A DNA stretch of 64,000 nt from Earliella scabrosa (lineage: Eukaryota; Basidiomycota; Agaricomycetes; Polyporales; Polyporaceae). Position numbers and translations under genes: made by a program. The DNA is taken from positions 434,001-498,000 of the forward strand of contig JABYQQ010000008.1 in assembly GCA_022605405.1 (NCBI GenBank), given 5' to 3'. A model generated the notes under the pieces. That model saw nothing but the letters and a program-made list of their open reading frames with translations, did not search any database and was not told the origin of the DNA. Of the stretch, positions 21,426 to 33,050 are shown piece after piece. Within the stretch, counting starts at the first letter, position 1. The number at the start of each line of letters is the position of its first letter.

Positions 21426-23711
21426 ATGGACTATGAATACTCAGACCGCGTCAACACGGATAGAATCACTCCCGCGCTCATCCTCGAAGACATGGCTCGC
21501 TCCCGCAAACGGACTCCTGAAGCAGCGAACACTTTGCAAGATGTTCGTAGCAGCCCTCAAATTGCTACGATGAACGCTGAAGACGCGGATGCTGCCGAAC
21601 AAAAAGTGAGTTGCCGCGAATGCTGATCTGGTGCAGTCAAATTAATCGCATTGCAGACCTCGGGCCGTGCAAAGTCAAAAACTCGAGACCAGTCGGAGGC
21701 TGAGGAGCCCGAAAGCGCGCGGTGATCCAGCGACGACGACAGCGAGAGCGGCAGCGACAACGACGACGACAGCGACAGCGACAGCGGGACAGGATCAGAT
21801 ACGGGAAATGAGAACGGGGATGAGAACGCCGGGAGTGAGAAGGTGAGCAAAGCTCAAGGGAAAGACAAGGCCCGGGCGCACGAGAAAGCCAAGCAGCGCT
21901 CGGGGAAGGACACGACCCACGAGGATCGCGACGCCAGCGACGCTGAGTACGTGGAAGAGGAAGCGAGCAGCGACCACGCCCCGACTTCAAAGGCTCGCAA
22001 GGGCAAGAAAAAATCCTTGTCCGCATCCACCACACGCCGCCCGAAAGTCATCCCGAACCCCCACAAGCTCCTCCTCATCCCTCCTAACCTCGACACGAGC
22101 ATCCTGCCCAGTGACTATCGCGACACCCTCGTCGAGGTCCGGTCGAACGTTTGCACGAACTGCGAAAAACGGGGCATCGACTGCCATCAAAGCAGCGGTC
22201 GCACGTGGAAGTGTCAAGACTGTCAAACGGCTCGCAAGCTTGACTGTTCCTGGGCAGCTCGTAAGACAATCTCAATATTGAACTGACCACATACTGAATC
22301 ATCATTACCAGAACTTAAGAACATTGACACGAGGTATGGTTCGCAACCCCACGCGCAGAGCAGGAAAGGTGCCTCGACTGGGAAGGCCAAGGTAAGCCCC
22401 AATTATTGTGATTCGTAACATCAGGATTACTAATAATATCATCAGAAGACGAAGCGCAAAGGCAAGAAGGACACGCCTGCTTCACAAGACGATCAGCTGG
22501 TGGAATCCGATGAGGCTCCGGTGACGCAGAAGGGTAAAACGAGTAAGCGCAGCCCCCGCAAGGAGGCTGCCAAGCCGCTCAAAACCTACGGAACCAAAGC
22601 CGGTCCTTCCTCGAAGCCTGGAGCGTCGACGTCTGAAGCCACCAAAGCCGACGCGAAGCCTTCCAAGCCGGTCAAGGACGACTCGAAAGTCAAGGCCGTC
22701 AAGGAAGCTGACGCTGCGCCGAACTCGTGCGCTCAGACGAAGGGCGCGGAGCCAGGTTCTGAAGAACAGGCTGTGTCCGCGCGACCGGACGAGTCGACGA
22801 AGGCAAAGCCCTCGACCAATGTCCCAAAGACAACAGTCGAGCGTTCCTCGACCGAGGGCAAGCAGGGTAAGGTCGTGCAGCCCAAGCCGCGCGAAGAGTC
22901 TCAGGCAGTCCTCGACGCTTCGGCGACGACGAGTAAAGTGGAGGGACAGACCATTGCGTCGCCCGTTGCCACTACTGCGAACTTGGGGAACGCTGGCGTC
23001 GTGGAGTCAAGTGGGCCTGTCCTGAACGCTGCTGCGTCATCCTCGTCGAACCCGGCTGATGCTCTGCCCTGGAGCGAGGACAAGGGCAAGGAAACCTCCA
23101 ACAAGGACAAGAAGCACCAGCGAGAGGAAGGGGACAAGGAGGAGCGGAAGGCCAAGCATCGTCGCGATAAGGCGGCTGCGAAGCAGGCTGCCGAGACCGC
23201 GAAGGACAGCGCGAACACCAGCAACGAGGGCGATGGCTCCAAGAAACGAGCCCATCAGCCCGAGAGCAAGGACGATGAAGGGGCGCGTCCGGAGAAGAAA
23301 GCTCGCCGAGACAGCCCGCCCATTGCCCTGACCGTGGACACCGCCGAGGTTCCTGTCGTCGTGCACAACGACGAGAACCAAGTAAGTCCCGCCGCCTCAG
23401 TGCCCATCAACGAAGTGACACTGCCTGAGCTGGAGCAGGCTCCTGTCGATGAAGGGACTCTTCCCTTGATCCAGTTGGATATTCTCACCGACGAGGACGC
23501 CCAAGACCACCCCGCGGCAGCACCCTCCTCCACTCGTGAACCCAAACCGGAGCTGATACAAGCATTGGAGAAGCTTGCGCTGGCTCATCGCGCGACGGCC
23601 AAGGCTGTAGCGAATCAGAGCCAGATCATCAGACAGGCACTGCGCGACCTGAACGAGCAGTCGCAGCAGCTCATCCAAGCTCTGGGTCGCGAGATGTTCC
23701 TGCCGCATTGA
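21426..23711 (+). CDS. Zn2Cys6-type protein, intact apart from one in-frame TGA
   Basis: Exon 1 (21426-21605) reads MDYEYSDRVNTDRITPALIL. After an intron (GTGAGTTGCC to ATTGCAG) exon 2 is acidic and then basic, and carries NPHKLLLIPPNLDTSILPSD, CTNCEKRGIDCHQ and CQDCQTARKLDCSW. Those six cysteines, C-x2-C-x6-C-x9-C-x2-C-x7-C, fit a Zn2Cys6 cluster. Two short exons follow; the last (22447-23711) is a long charged, low-complexity region ending in a helix (IIRQALRDLNEQSQQLIQAL). A TGA at 21723-21725 interrupts exon 2 in frame between SAR and SSDDD. Either the gene is newly dead, or translation starts at ATG 21843, which still gives the cluster. Probable nuclear transcription factor. A KDZ transposon sits 115 bp before exon 1. 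Confidence 0.6.
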
Positions 23712-24232
23712 CGGGGCAAGGAACTATCGACAACGCTGCCTGGGGCGAAAAACGGCAAAGGAGCATCATCCTGAGGACCTTCAAGGACATGTACATTATC
23801 CGAACGAACACTACGTGCTGTATATAGACTAACTGTACGATCATCTGCTGTACCATCTCGCGTTCTCGTCATCTTGTTCCCATTGCTTACCGCTGCCTGA
23901 CTCGCTTTGATGTTCTTGCTCTCCTTAGCATTGCTGCGTTGTTTGTACGGAATGTATCTGTAGTTCGAATGCAATCTGCATGTCCACGAAACGAGTGAAT
24001 TATAAATGCGTGCAACTCAAGCTATGACCGACGTCCCCGACGCCCTCTCATTACATCATGATCTTATCTGATAACTTTTTCGATCATATGAAGTAATGCC
24101 ATAAGCGCCGTAAATAAGAACAAACAAGATCAATGTCCCTTGATGAACCTTAACACGTCCTCGCCTAACCAGAGATTCGATCTTCCTCGCCTCTCCAACT
24201 TCCACCTCTCCTCGCGTCTGTCCGTCCTCGGA
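23712..24232. other. Intergenic stretch without a supported gene
   Basis: Between the Zn2Cys6 gene and the promoter palindromes at 24233. I see no gene, repeat or RNA here; it presumably holds the 3' end of one transcript and the distal promoter of the next. Confidence 0.5.
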
Positions 24233-24244
24233 GGGTAGTTACCC
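24233..24244. promoter_or_regulatory. GGGTAGTTACCC palindrome, promoter of the 24518 gene, distal copy
   Basis: Same TAGTTA centre as the CGG-N6-CCG sites upstream of the two Zn2Cys6 genes, but with GGG/CCC arms. It lies 285 bp before ATG 24518, next to CGTCCTCGGA, the inverse of the TCCGAGGACG flank seen at 11090. Confidence 0.5.
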
Positions 24245-24287
24245 CTGAGCATGCTCCTTTCAAACGAGTGAACGCCCCGTCCGTAGT

Positions 24288-24299
24288 GGGTAGTTACCC
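24288..24299. promoter_or_regulatory. GGGTAGTTACCC palindrome, proximal copy
   Basis: Second identical 12-mer, 55 bp downstream of the first (about five helical turns) and 230 bp before ATG 24518. Confidence 0.5.
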
Positions 24300-24517
24300 C
24301 TGCGCACGCAACACAGCAAACCGGATCCCAACGCGAAGACGTCAGCCACAACGCGCACGGCCCCGACACACGACTCCGGTGCACGACGCCCACACACGAC
24401 ACCCGCGCTCGTGCATATACGATCTCGACACGTGTTCGCGGCACACGATCTACCCCGCACACCCTCCGGCGTACACACAAGATACCGTACCGGACGACTT
24501 CTATTCGCGTGTCCAAA

Positions 24518-27500
24518 ATGAGCATGTTTGATACGCGAATCCCCGTAAAGTAAGTTTCCCCCGACTAAAAAGACGTGCTGTATACTGATGCAATACAATG
24601 ATAGGCCTTACAGAACGTTTGTCCACGAAGGACAAGTGTTCACGGTAATAAATTACTCGGAGGTTGACTCGCTGCCGGGAATATGGATAGGCGAGCCCAA
24701 GTTCAACCTCTGGTCCCGCGAATGTCGCAAGGCGCTGTGGGCCGCACACAGGGATCCCGAGTTAGCGTACATGTTGCGCCAGTCGCGAGTAGAGTCCGCG
24801 TTCCTCGCGCGCCTTCATTGCGACCCCGCGCACCTCCCCATCACGCGAGTCCAAATGAAGGACTACGTGGGCTACTCACTGACGCGAGAAACCGTGGGCA
24901 CGTGGCGTGTCATCGAGGACTCGCTGATCAAAGTTGCCGAGTACCTCATAGACGAGGCCAATCCTTCGCCCGAGGCGCGGTTCCCTTTCGACGCCTTCTG
25001 GGCGAACCCGCGGTCGTACAATTATGATGCGGTGCATCGTACACTACAAGGGGTGCGCGATAGCGCCCAAAAAGCGTGTGACGCTCTGCAAGTATTGACG
25101 GCACGAGTGAGTATGGCCATCGCGTTGATTCCAAACCAGCCGAATTCCTGGGAACCGGGATGGGTGGAGGTCTTGCGACGTCGAGGCGTCATGCGCGCGT
25201 GGATAGACGACCTGCGCGACTCCCCCTTATGCGACTTCTCGCCCGGAACTCGCGCAGGGGCATACATCTGGCCACTTCCAGACGGAACAAAGTGGATGCT
25301 TCATGTACCGTGCATGATTCGATCGAATCTGCCCGTGTATATCAGATGGCCGGAGTCAACGCCGGGCGTTCCTGATCTCGCGGTGGCCTCAAAAATTGTC
25401 AATCAATTCCCATTCCTCATGCTCTACCAACCCGTAATGGCAGAAGCAATCCTCGTCCCCGAACCAATCCCGAGCATCACGCGGCCTGCGAGGCGAACAT
25501 TCCGATGGGACCGCTTGATACGTCCACACGTCATCCCAGCCCAACAGCCCCCACCCCCGCCACTCCCACGAGGAGATGGCCAAGTGCCGGGAGAAACGAT
25601 ATGGACGTTTCTGGCCCGACGGGACAAAGAGGATCACAGGCGGCCCAAGACTGAGGCTCAACGTCAAGCACGAGAGAATCGTGCAAGGAGCGCAGCTCAG
25701 AAAGGACCACCCGGATGGAAGTCGGGCGCCACGTTCTCCCTGTGGTTGACGCTTGGGGAGGTAGACTATACCGCACCGAACGACATACACGACCTCCCGA
25801 TCCGCAAAAATATCACGAGGACTGAAGCAATCACCAGATGGGAGGAGTTCAGTAATGAACAGAAGGTGTATAACGCCTACCGCAACGAATGGGACATCTG
25901 CAAGGACCTGGGCGCACCACCTGCTGACGAAGACTTCGAAGATCTCCCTGTGCTGCCCGGCCCATTCGTGATCCCAGACACAAGCACGACGTCATCATTC
26001 GAACAACATCTCGCACTCTTCTACGGCGTCGAGGAGAAGACCTCGTACCAACCACAATTCGATGCCTTTGAAGAAATATCATGGGCGAGATACGGTATCA
26101 TCCCCTCGGTGGTCGCGGACGCCGGCCTGGACTACGAGAAGTATCACAAGGGAAAAACGTTGCGATACTTTGGGCAACCTGGGGACGCAGCAGCACCCGA
26201 CAATGTGATCAAGGCCGCCTGTGCATTCGTCGTCGCTCTCGAAGACCACCCAGACGGTGCCCTTCGTGTCCCTGCGCTGATTAGCGACATGAATCCGGAG
26301 TCACAATTCTGGATCGGCATTGCGCCTTGGATGCACCCGACCTTGCAAGTCTCTCGTATCACGCTCGAAGACGACACTCAATACACAATCAGCTATAGAG
26401 ACGAAGAGTTGGAATGGATGATCGTAACAGATGCGCGTAGCGCGATCGAGTTGGTACGAAGGCACGGAATTACGGGATGTCCAGCAGCTGCCCAATACCT
26501 CGCACAATGCGGCTCGAGGTTCCAAACCCTGCAACACGAAGACCACAGATGCAAATTCGAAGGACGCACTCCCCCACAAGCTGGTCTGGGCCGTCGAGAC
26601 TTCGAGTTTGGGAAATACGCTGCGGCGCCGGAGTACAGGGTGTATGAGGAACGGGCAAGAGTGCTCTTGACAAGACCACGAGGAAGGGCTGCTCTGCTAC
26701 GTGGAGGGATCATATGGCGACTCGCGATGGATAGAGAATAGCGTGGGTATGAAAAACCCATGTGGGTGTCTGTGGGTTTTCACCATGGGTATGGGTGTGG
26801 GTTGCAAACACGGCACCCATGCTCTGACCCACACACATGTGGATATGGGTGTGACCCCTGATGGAAATGCTGAATGCATTGTTTCAACAGCTGTAATGAC
26901 ATCCCAATCATTGTAACTGTTACAGAGACTCATGTGTACTCATTGATTGATTGAAAACAACTGTCTGAGCTATTAAACAAGTACATTGAAAGCTTGATAC
27001 CTTTGTGCACCCATGGATTCACCCATACCCACATGACACCCACACCCACGGCCATGGGTATGGGTAAACCATGGGTATGGGTGTGGGTATGACTGATGAC
27101 ACCCATGGGTCCACCCACGCTATTGCCTAGCGCCGATGGAACTGCTTGGAACAGATGGGATCACACGTGCGGCGGCAGGTCCTTCCGAAGAATGCCACAT
27201 CTACGGACACGAATTCTCAGTGCCAAGCAGGGAAGATCCATTCTATGATGACCGCCTGACCCCGGACGAGCTTTCGCTCATAGCTGGGGTATACATCGTC
27301 CCAAATCGTACGTACCGATGAAGCGAATATCTCAATGAGACATACTAACTCACCGACAGGCGAAGCATCCGCGGGAGAAGACGATATACACCTATCATGG
27401 TGGCCGACGGCAACACAATGGGACAAGTCGTCTGGTAATCAGGGGTATTGGACTCCACATAACGAGATATGGTTCCAGCGCCGACTGGACGCCATCAGGA

Positions 27501-27670
27501 GTGGAGATCACCGACTCCTGGGGTCGAAGCATTGAAAGAACAACATCGCGTTCCACAAGGCTAGCACTCCTGTCGACAGGGCCCATGAACGATACTGCTC
27601 GCGCATGCTCGATGAACTATTTCCAACTCAGAGGGATCCAGAGGATTTGGAGGAAGGAGAAGTAGAATAG
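24518..27670 (+). pseudogene. Agaricomycete multigene-family protein of unknown function, split by a MITE
   Basis: Exon 1 (24518-24549, MSMFDTRIPVK) joins exon 2 at 24605 (PYRTFVHEGQVFTVINYSEV) across a 55-bp intron, giving a 700-residue reading frame. Marks include LPGIWIGEPKFNLWSRECRK, GTRAGAYIWPLPDGTKWMLH, PVYIRWPES and a late GRAALLRGGIIWRLAMDRE. The frame stops in an inverted-repeat element at 26739. The expected C-terminus lies beyond it: FYDDRLTPDELSLIAGVYIV (exon to about 27297), then after an intron HLSWWPTATQWDKSSGNQGY and WFQRRLDAIRSG, to TAG 27668-27670. This protein layout recurs in mushroom genomes near transposons, but no biochemical role is known to me. Disruption is probable; splicing out of the element is possible but not evident. 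Two GGGTAGTTACCC sites lie upstream. Confidence 0.6.
26739..27122. mobile_element. MITE rich in ACCCATGGGT palindromes
   Basis: A 384-bp insertion with ends TAGCGTGGGT and ACCCACGCTA. Both flanks are packed with GGGTATGGGTGTGGG and ACCCATGGGT units in both orientations around an AT-rich centre. The TAGNG start resembles hAT ends, but no convincing 8-bp duplication remains (ATAGAGAA against TTGCCTAG), so the superfamily is uncertain. Confidence 0.6.
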
Positions 27671-27959
27671 ACGGACACTGACATTACCTTGTATCGAACA
27701 CATGTATCACATGGACTCATCAATAACGCGTTGAACGACACACGTAGTACTGTAGCTTTAGGTCGAATAAAGGGGATTTGTGATAAATCCGTGTGAATTG
27801 TGACTCTTTTAAGGCTGAACAACAATACACTATGATGACATTTAGAAGCGCGCATGTACAGAGAGAGTGGTAAGACTCGAGTCCAAAAGCAGCGTGCAAA
27901 TGTTCGCGGGAATAACAAGAACATTAACAGTGTCCAAATGTTCGCAGAAGATTAACTGT

Positions 27960-28316
27960 GTGCAAATGTTCGCTTGACCCTGCCCCAGTAGAGACAATAA
28001 GTACGAGCGCCGGTAGAGCCAGCGCGGGAGGGCATAAGCATGCGTAACAAGCGCCGACAACGCCAGCAGCCGAGCCGCGGGGGAGAGCATAAGAAAAGTA
28101 GTCAATGTGGCTGTGTCCAGTGGTAAGAAATGAGTAAGAAATTCCAACCCTAACCCTGTGGTCGGCGTCTAAAAGTAAGTAATTTTGTTACATGTGATGA
28201 CATAAGTTGTATGGAAGAGTAACAAAAACTTTTCCCACGGTGATCGAGTTGCGTCACAAGCGCCGGGCCAAAAGCTCCCCATAAGAACGATTAATTCGTA
28301 AACTTATCAATCGTAA
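27960..28316 (-). mobile_element. Helentron-like 5' end fragment, copy H5
   Basis: Terminates at 28316 with the family 5' end (minus strand TTACGATTGATAAGTTTACG), preceded by CCCACGGTGATCGAGTTGCG and CAACCCTAACCCTGTGG. It is nearly the same, inverted, as 50681-51260 without the TRIM found there. Its 3' end is not visible. Confidence 0.55.
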
Positions 28317-28565
28317 TGCTTCTAGTTCATAGAAAACAACTCAACCGTTGTAATAAATAATCAGACAATCAGACAATAATATAGTAAATATCAAAACAGC
28401 TGCTGTATCACTGTATCTAAAGCAGATTTTCATTTCAGTCAGACCAGACTATAGTATGTCATAAAATACTTCAATCTTCAGAGCTTCCTCTTAATTAAGC
28501 AATTCAAATTTGCTCATCAATCATTCTGTGCCAGTATTAGCCCACTTCTTCACAAATAGAGCCGG
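28317..28565 (+). mobile_element. Helentron-like 3' end fragment
   Basis: Inverted relative of 39849-40070: shared CAGACAATCAGACAATA and GTCAGACCAGACTATAG, then the subterminal GCTCATCAATCATTCTG, hairpin-like GTGCCAGTATTAGCCCACTT and the end. Two Helentron-like fragments thus abut at 28316/28317. From 28565 to 29870 I see only AT-rich repeat-like sequence with no supported gene. Confidence 0.45.
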
Positions 28566-29879
28566 AATGTGAGCACAACTATATATGATATGTGGTGATA
28601 GCACCATAAAAAGTTATAGAAGTTGTACAGTATAAGTGGCAGTGTCACAGTGAATGTCACACTTCAAAAAGCAAAACTGGTTAATGTCAGGTGGCATCAA
28701 TCACCCGTCATCAATTTTGCTGCTCCTTCCCATAGTATTGCTCACCCGTCTGCACCATTTTACAGCTCGTTCCCTGCGCCTCCAGCCGCCACCATTCTTT
28801 TTTTCCCTGCCATTGCATACCCACAGCAGCCCATAAAAATTGCCCGTTTCCTCGTGGGTTGCCTAGTATTGTCGCTGTTAAAACTACCTTCCACCCCATA
28901 TCCCTTTGGGCGCTTGTGCTAACTCCGCATGCACGTCTCCTCTCGTCTCTTTTCAGTGCCTCGAGCATGAGGCTATTACTCACTCCAATACCCAATCATC
29001 AAGCTGTATAGTACTTTTCCATACTAGTACTGACAAGCTTCTCAAGCAGGTCGCTATCCACATACTCGATAGTCCAACAATTCTAGTACTCCTGTCAGGT
29101 TATTCTGACTAAGGCTAAGCATGGATCTACCCGGCATCCATTCAGCACCTATCTTGTAGCCTGATTTCCCAGCTTTCCAATGGTACCATGACCATGGGAA
29201 ATGGATAAAAACTGAGGGAGATATCTAATAAACAATCCTACAAAGTTTGGAGCAAATCTGATAAAAATTGTGACCTTTGCAATGACCAGTGATGGATGCC
29301 GCCTGACAACATTTGGCCTTGCCTTCAAAAAAGCGCCCAAAAGCACCCAAAAGCACCCAAAACAGCGTCTAACTGGTGGCTGTGTTGTGGATGCTTATTA
29401 GGTGTTTAACAGTCCTTATCTAGTAAGTAATGCTACTTACTACTCATGAGGAGCAATGGCCAATATCCGGATCTGGAACAGCCTTGTGAAATGACCATGA
29501 CTGGACTCCTGTCACGGTCCCATTTATAAGGCTGGTTTAGGTCACAAACTTGGCTGACATAATGTGGTACTAATGGGCATTCAACCCATACCTACTGAGA
29601 GTAAGTCTTACATAATGTCTTTTCCAGACCTGAACCAGCCTTGTAACTAGAACTGTGACAGAAGTACAATTCAGGTCATTTTACAATGCCATTCCGGACC
29701 CTAACATTTGCCATTGCCCAGGCCTCGTGACTGTAATCTGAGTTTCAAAACAGTTTCCATGGGCACAGATCATGGTGACATCTGTCTGGCTGGTGTCTGG
29801 CTGCATCAAGAACAATTTCTTGGTACCTCCTCAATTGTAATTCCTTAATTTCACCTATGGCAGACTCAAGTCATTCACT

Positions 29880-30585
29880 AAGATTAGACATATCCTGGGT
29901 CTAGATTGCTGCACAGTCTCACAGTACTACAAACAGTATCAGAGAATCCCATATCACTATTACCAAGCACCACACCCTGGCTAACCCCACATTCTCACCA
30001 GCCATGATGTTTGTCATGCTGAACTTGCCCCTCCAAATGGGTCTGCTTGAGATGCCACAGATGTCCAACATCAGCTGTTCCCCCATGTGAGTGTCTGCAC
30101 TATACAGTGTAGACTCAGTGAGATCAGCCTTCATGAATGGGTGCAGCAGGCCAAGCCATATCCCAAGCCTCCTCATGTCAACAAGTGGAAGAAGTGGGCA
30201 AGGGAGCATGCAGAATTGGGGGTGGATTGATGAAAATGGGTGGTCTTCTCAGATGAGTCAAAGTTCAATCTCTTTGGTTCAGATGGAAGGCAGTGGTTTC
30301 ATAGAAGGGTTGGAAAGGAGTTTCTTGCAAGAAAACTCAAGCCAAGGGTCAAGTTTGGTGGGAGGAGTTTGATGGTGTGGGGATGCACCACCTATGATGG
30401 TGTTGGCTGTATTCACTGGATCAAGGAAACCATAATTCTCTCCAGTACTGTGCCATCTTGAAGCAGTCCCTCCTAGATTCCCTCAAGAATCATTTACTCA
30501 AACTATCCTCCATTCTCTTCCAGAAAGACCACAATTCCAAGCACTGTGCATCTGTTACCATGCAGTGGTTTGGTAAGTCATTGGC
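29880..30585 (+). pseudogene. Tc1-like transposase remnant
   Basis: Conceptual pieces in several frames fit a Tc1-family transposase: PHVNKWKKWAREHAELGVD, then MVFSDESKFNLFGSDGRQWF with the first catalytic Asp, KFGGRSLMVWGCTTYDGVGC, then LFQKDHNSKHCASVTMQWF with the second Asp. Stops and frame changes separate the blocks, and the third acidic residue is not found before the sequence fades near 30585. Dead copy. Nothing supported lies between 30585 and 31608. Confidence 0.7.
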
Positions 30586-31610
30586 TGTATAACATTTGAT
30601 CACTCACTAGTGTGGGAATGAATTTGAACCAAGAATGCCATGACTTGTGCAATATTGATGCATATTGCATCATATAATGCAATACATTCATCATCATGAT
30701 GTATAGCAGATACATAACTGACACTGATAGGTGTGGCTGTGGTAATGGGCATGGTGCTGTGCACAGCCAACATCAGATTGAGTCGCAATATATGAATGAT
30801 ATAATATGGAAAAAGCTAACAGTTAGCTTTCTTTGGTCACAGATTACATAATCAAGTCACAGTCACAGAAAAGCTAACAGTGAGCTTTTGAAGGGTGATC
30901 ATGTGCCTTCTCATGTAATCAAGTCACATGCCCTGTCCAAAAGCTTACTGTTAGCTGTTTGGTGTGACACACACTCACCACTCACTATATATACCCCTGA
31001 CTGTGTGATCTCCAAGTTTCTACTTTCATCCCCCTTTCTCAACTTGACTCTCTTTCTATCAGTCACCACTGTTATCTGCATTATGGCTCTTATTCTCCAA
31101 CCATCGTCTCTAGCTCCCACTGCTCCAAATCAGTCCATCTACTTCATCCTCTACTCAACTCTTTCACACTCAATGCTTCCAATGTTTTTTTTCTTTGGCA
31201 TTTTTCTGTTGTCAAACCAGACTGTCACTTCATTCTTATAACTTCTGATCCCTTTGTTTCCCAATATCTATGTTATTCCCCTTGCTTACACTTACAACTC
31301 ACTGCCATTTCTGGCTATTTCAGTTTTGAAGAACCATGTCACCCTTGTTCTGCTGATGACTGTTCAGTTCATTATCATATTTCTGCCAAATACTATACCC
31401 CTCTTTGCCTTGCAAGCTTGGAATATTCATATGCAACCAAACTGTTTTTCACCTACAGACTGAATTGCTAATATCAATGGTCAGTCAGCCATAAATCCTC
31501 TTTGCTTGTATATATTTAATCTTGTCATTCTTCAGAGGTGCATCCTGATTACCAGTTGACACATCTGTTAATGATCATGTCATTACTCACTCTCTCCTAC
31601 TTGTTGTGAA

Positions 31611-32406
31611 GTGGGCCATTGTCTGGCAGTGTACGATTGATGAGGAAGGGGATATTTTATATAGAAATGATATATAAATTTATAATGATCAACACTGTTT
31701 AGCTCAAGTTTGTGCTAGAGTTTCTATTACACAGAACTGCTTATGGTTGATTGAAATCATTCACAAACCACTTCAGTTACTAGCTCAGTGTGTAGCCACA
31801 GGTCATACAATTCTAATGGTATATAACACTATATATTTCAGATGAAAACTGAGTGTGCTAGAATTGAAACAAACTTGCCTACATTGAGATGTTACAAATC
31901 CGGTACGTTAGGCGCCCAATGCTGTGCTCAAGCGCCCATTCACAATGCGCAAAACAGCCCATTCTTCCCGATATGGGCAAGTTTATTTCTGTTCTAACTC
32001 ACTCAGTTTTGATCGGAAACATATGATAATGTAATCAATATGTTCCCACGACATATGGCTACAATCCGAGGTGGTCATTCAATTAAGCGCCCATCGGCCG
32101 AAGCAACAAAAACGAATGCGACATGTTTCCAGCATGTCGCACAAATCATCGGATTTGTCGGCGTTCGGGCGCTTATTTGCGCGCCAAGGTGGCAGTGCCA
32201 TGGGCGCCTGGGGGTCAGGCCAACCCTAGACTAGGGCTAGAGCCAGTAAACAGTTTCTTACTGGGCGTCTGCTACAGTAAATACCGTTACTTACTTAAGG
32301 TAAGCGGAGTATGAATAATGTTCCCACGGGCTCAGGTTTGCGTGACGCGGAATGGCGGAGAACGTCGTACTTAAAGGACGATCTCTTCGTTCCTCATCAA
32401 TCGTAA
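31611..32406 (-). mobile_element. Helentron-like non-autonomous element, copy H2
   Basis: Left (3') end TTGTTGTGAAGTGGGCCATT with hairpin GGCCA-TTGTC-TGGC and ACGATTGATGAG. Right (5') end is CCTCATCAATCGTAA, preceded by TTCCCACGGGCTCAGG. Inside lie AAGCGCCCATCGGCCGA, the hairpin at 32118-32141 and CAACCCTAGACTAGGG. No coding capacity. Confidence 0.65.
32118..32141. other. 8-bp-stem hairpin inside H2
   Basis: GCGACATG pairs with CATGTCGC over an 8-base loop, just after the CGGCCGA motif. Same place as the 9373 hairpin in H1 but different sequence. Confidence 0.6.
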
Positions 32407-33050
32407 CATCTGCCTTTTTGTTGCTGCATATGAAGAGACAGATCATATTGGAGTTCTACTGCTCCACATGCATCTTTTCATTCAAGGCCATTGGCTCAAG
32501 GCAATTGCTCTCAAAGAGACTTTCATAACTGAGCCATATGTGTTTTCTCTAGTTTGTTGGGCTGTGTGTTGATCTCACCCACAAGGTAGTTAATCCATCA
32601 TGTCCAACAATTGCAGTCATACCATTCTTGATCTTTGCTACATTCCATGTATACTCTTTATATTGTTCAAATTGTGATTTATTTATTGAATGTAGTGTTT
32701 GCATATAAACACAATAGATGCACATACATAGGCAATGTGTAAGGGTGAATATAAATTCTCATTGTCATTACATAAGAAATCTGACCAATTATGTCCCAAT
32801 CCAAATATATAATCTTGCTTTGTCTGCTTAAGAAAACTACAAAAAATAGCTGTAATGGGTTGGATCAATCTCAAATCTCATCAATATCAAATCTCATCAA
32901 TCTCAGATCCCTTCAATCTCACATCTCATCAATCTCAGATCTCAGGTAGAGTATATAAAGGCCTCAGCTTGGTTTCCCAGACACCCCCTCTCTTGTCTCT
33001 CAACCACTACCATCTGTGCTAACATCTCTGCCATTATCTCCCTAGTCTCA
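32407..33050. other. AT-rich stretch with a probable promoter at its end
   Basis: Contains a short tandem run of TCTCATCAATCTCA-like units at 32869-32945 and TATATAAAGG at 32952, a likely TATA box about 100 bp before the ATG at 33051. No gene seen. Confidence 0.5.

Noticed and set aside
26739..27122. Assigning the ACCCATGGGT-rich MITE firmly to hAT
   Set aside because: The end TAGCG fits, but the flanking 8-mers do not match, so the superfamily is left open.
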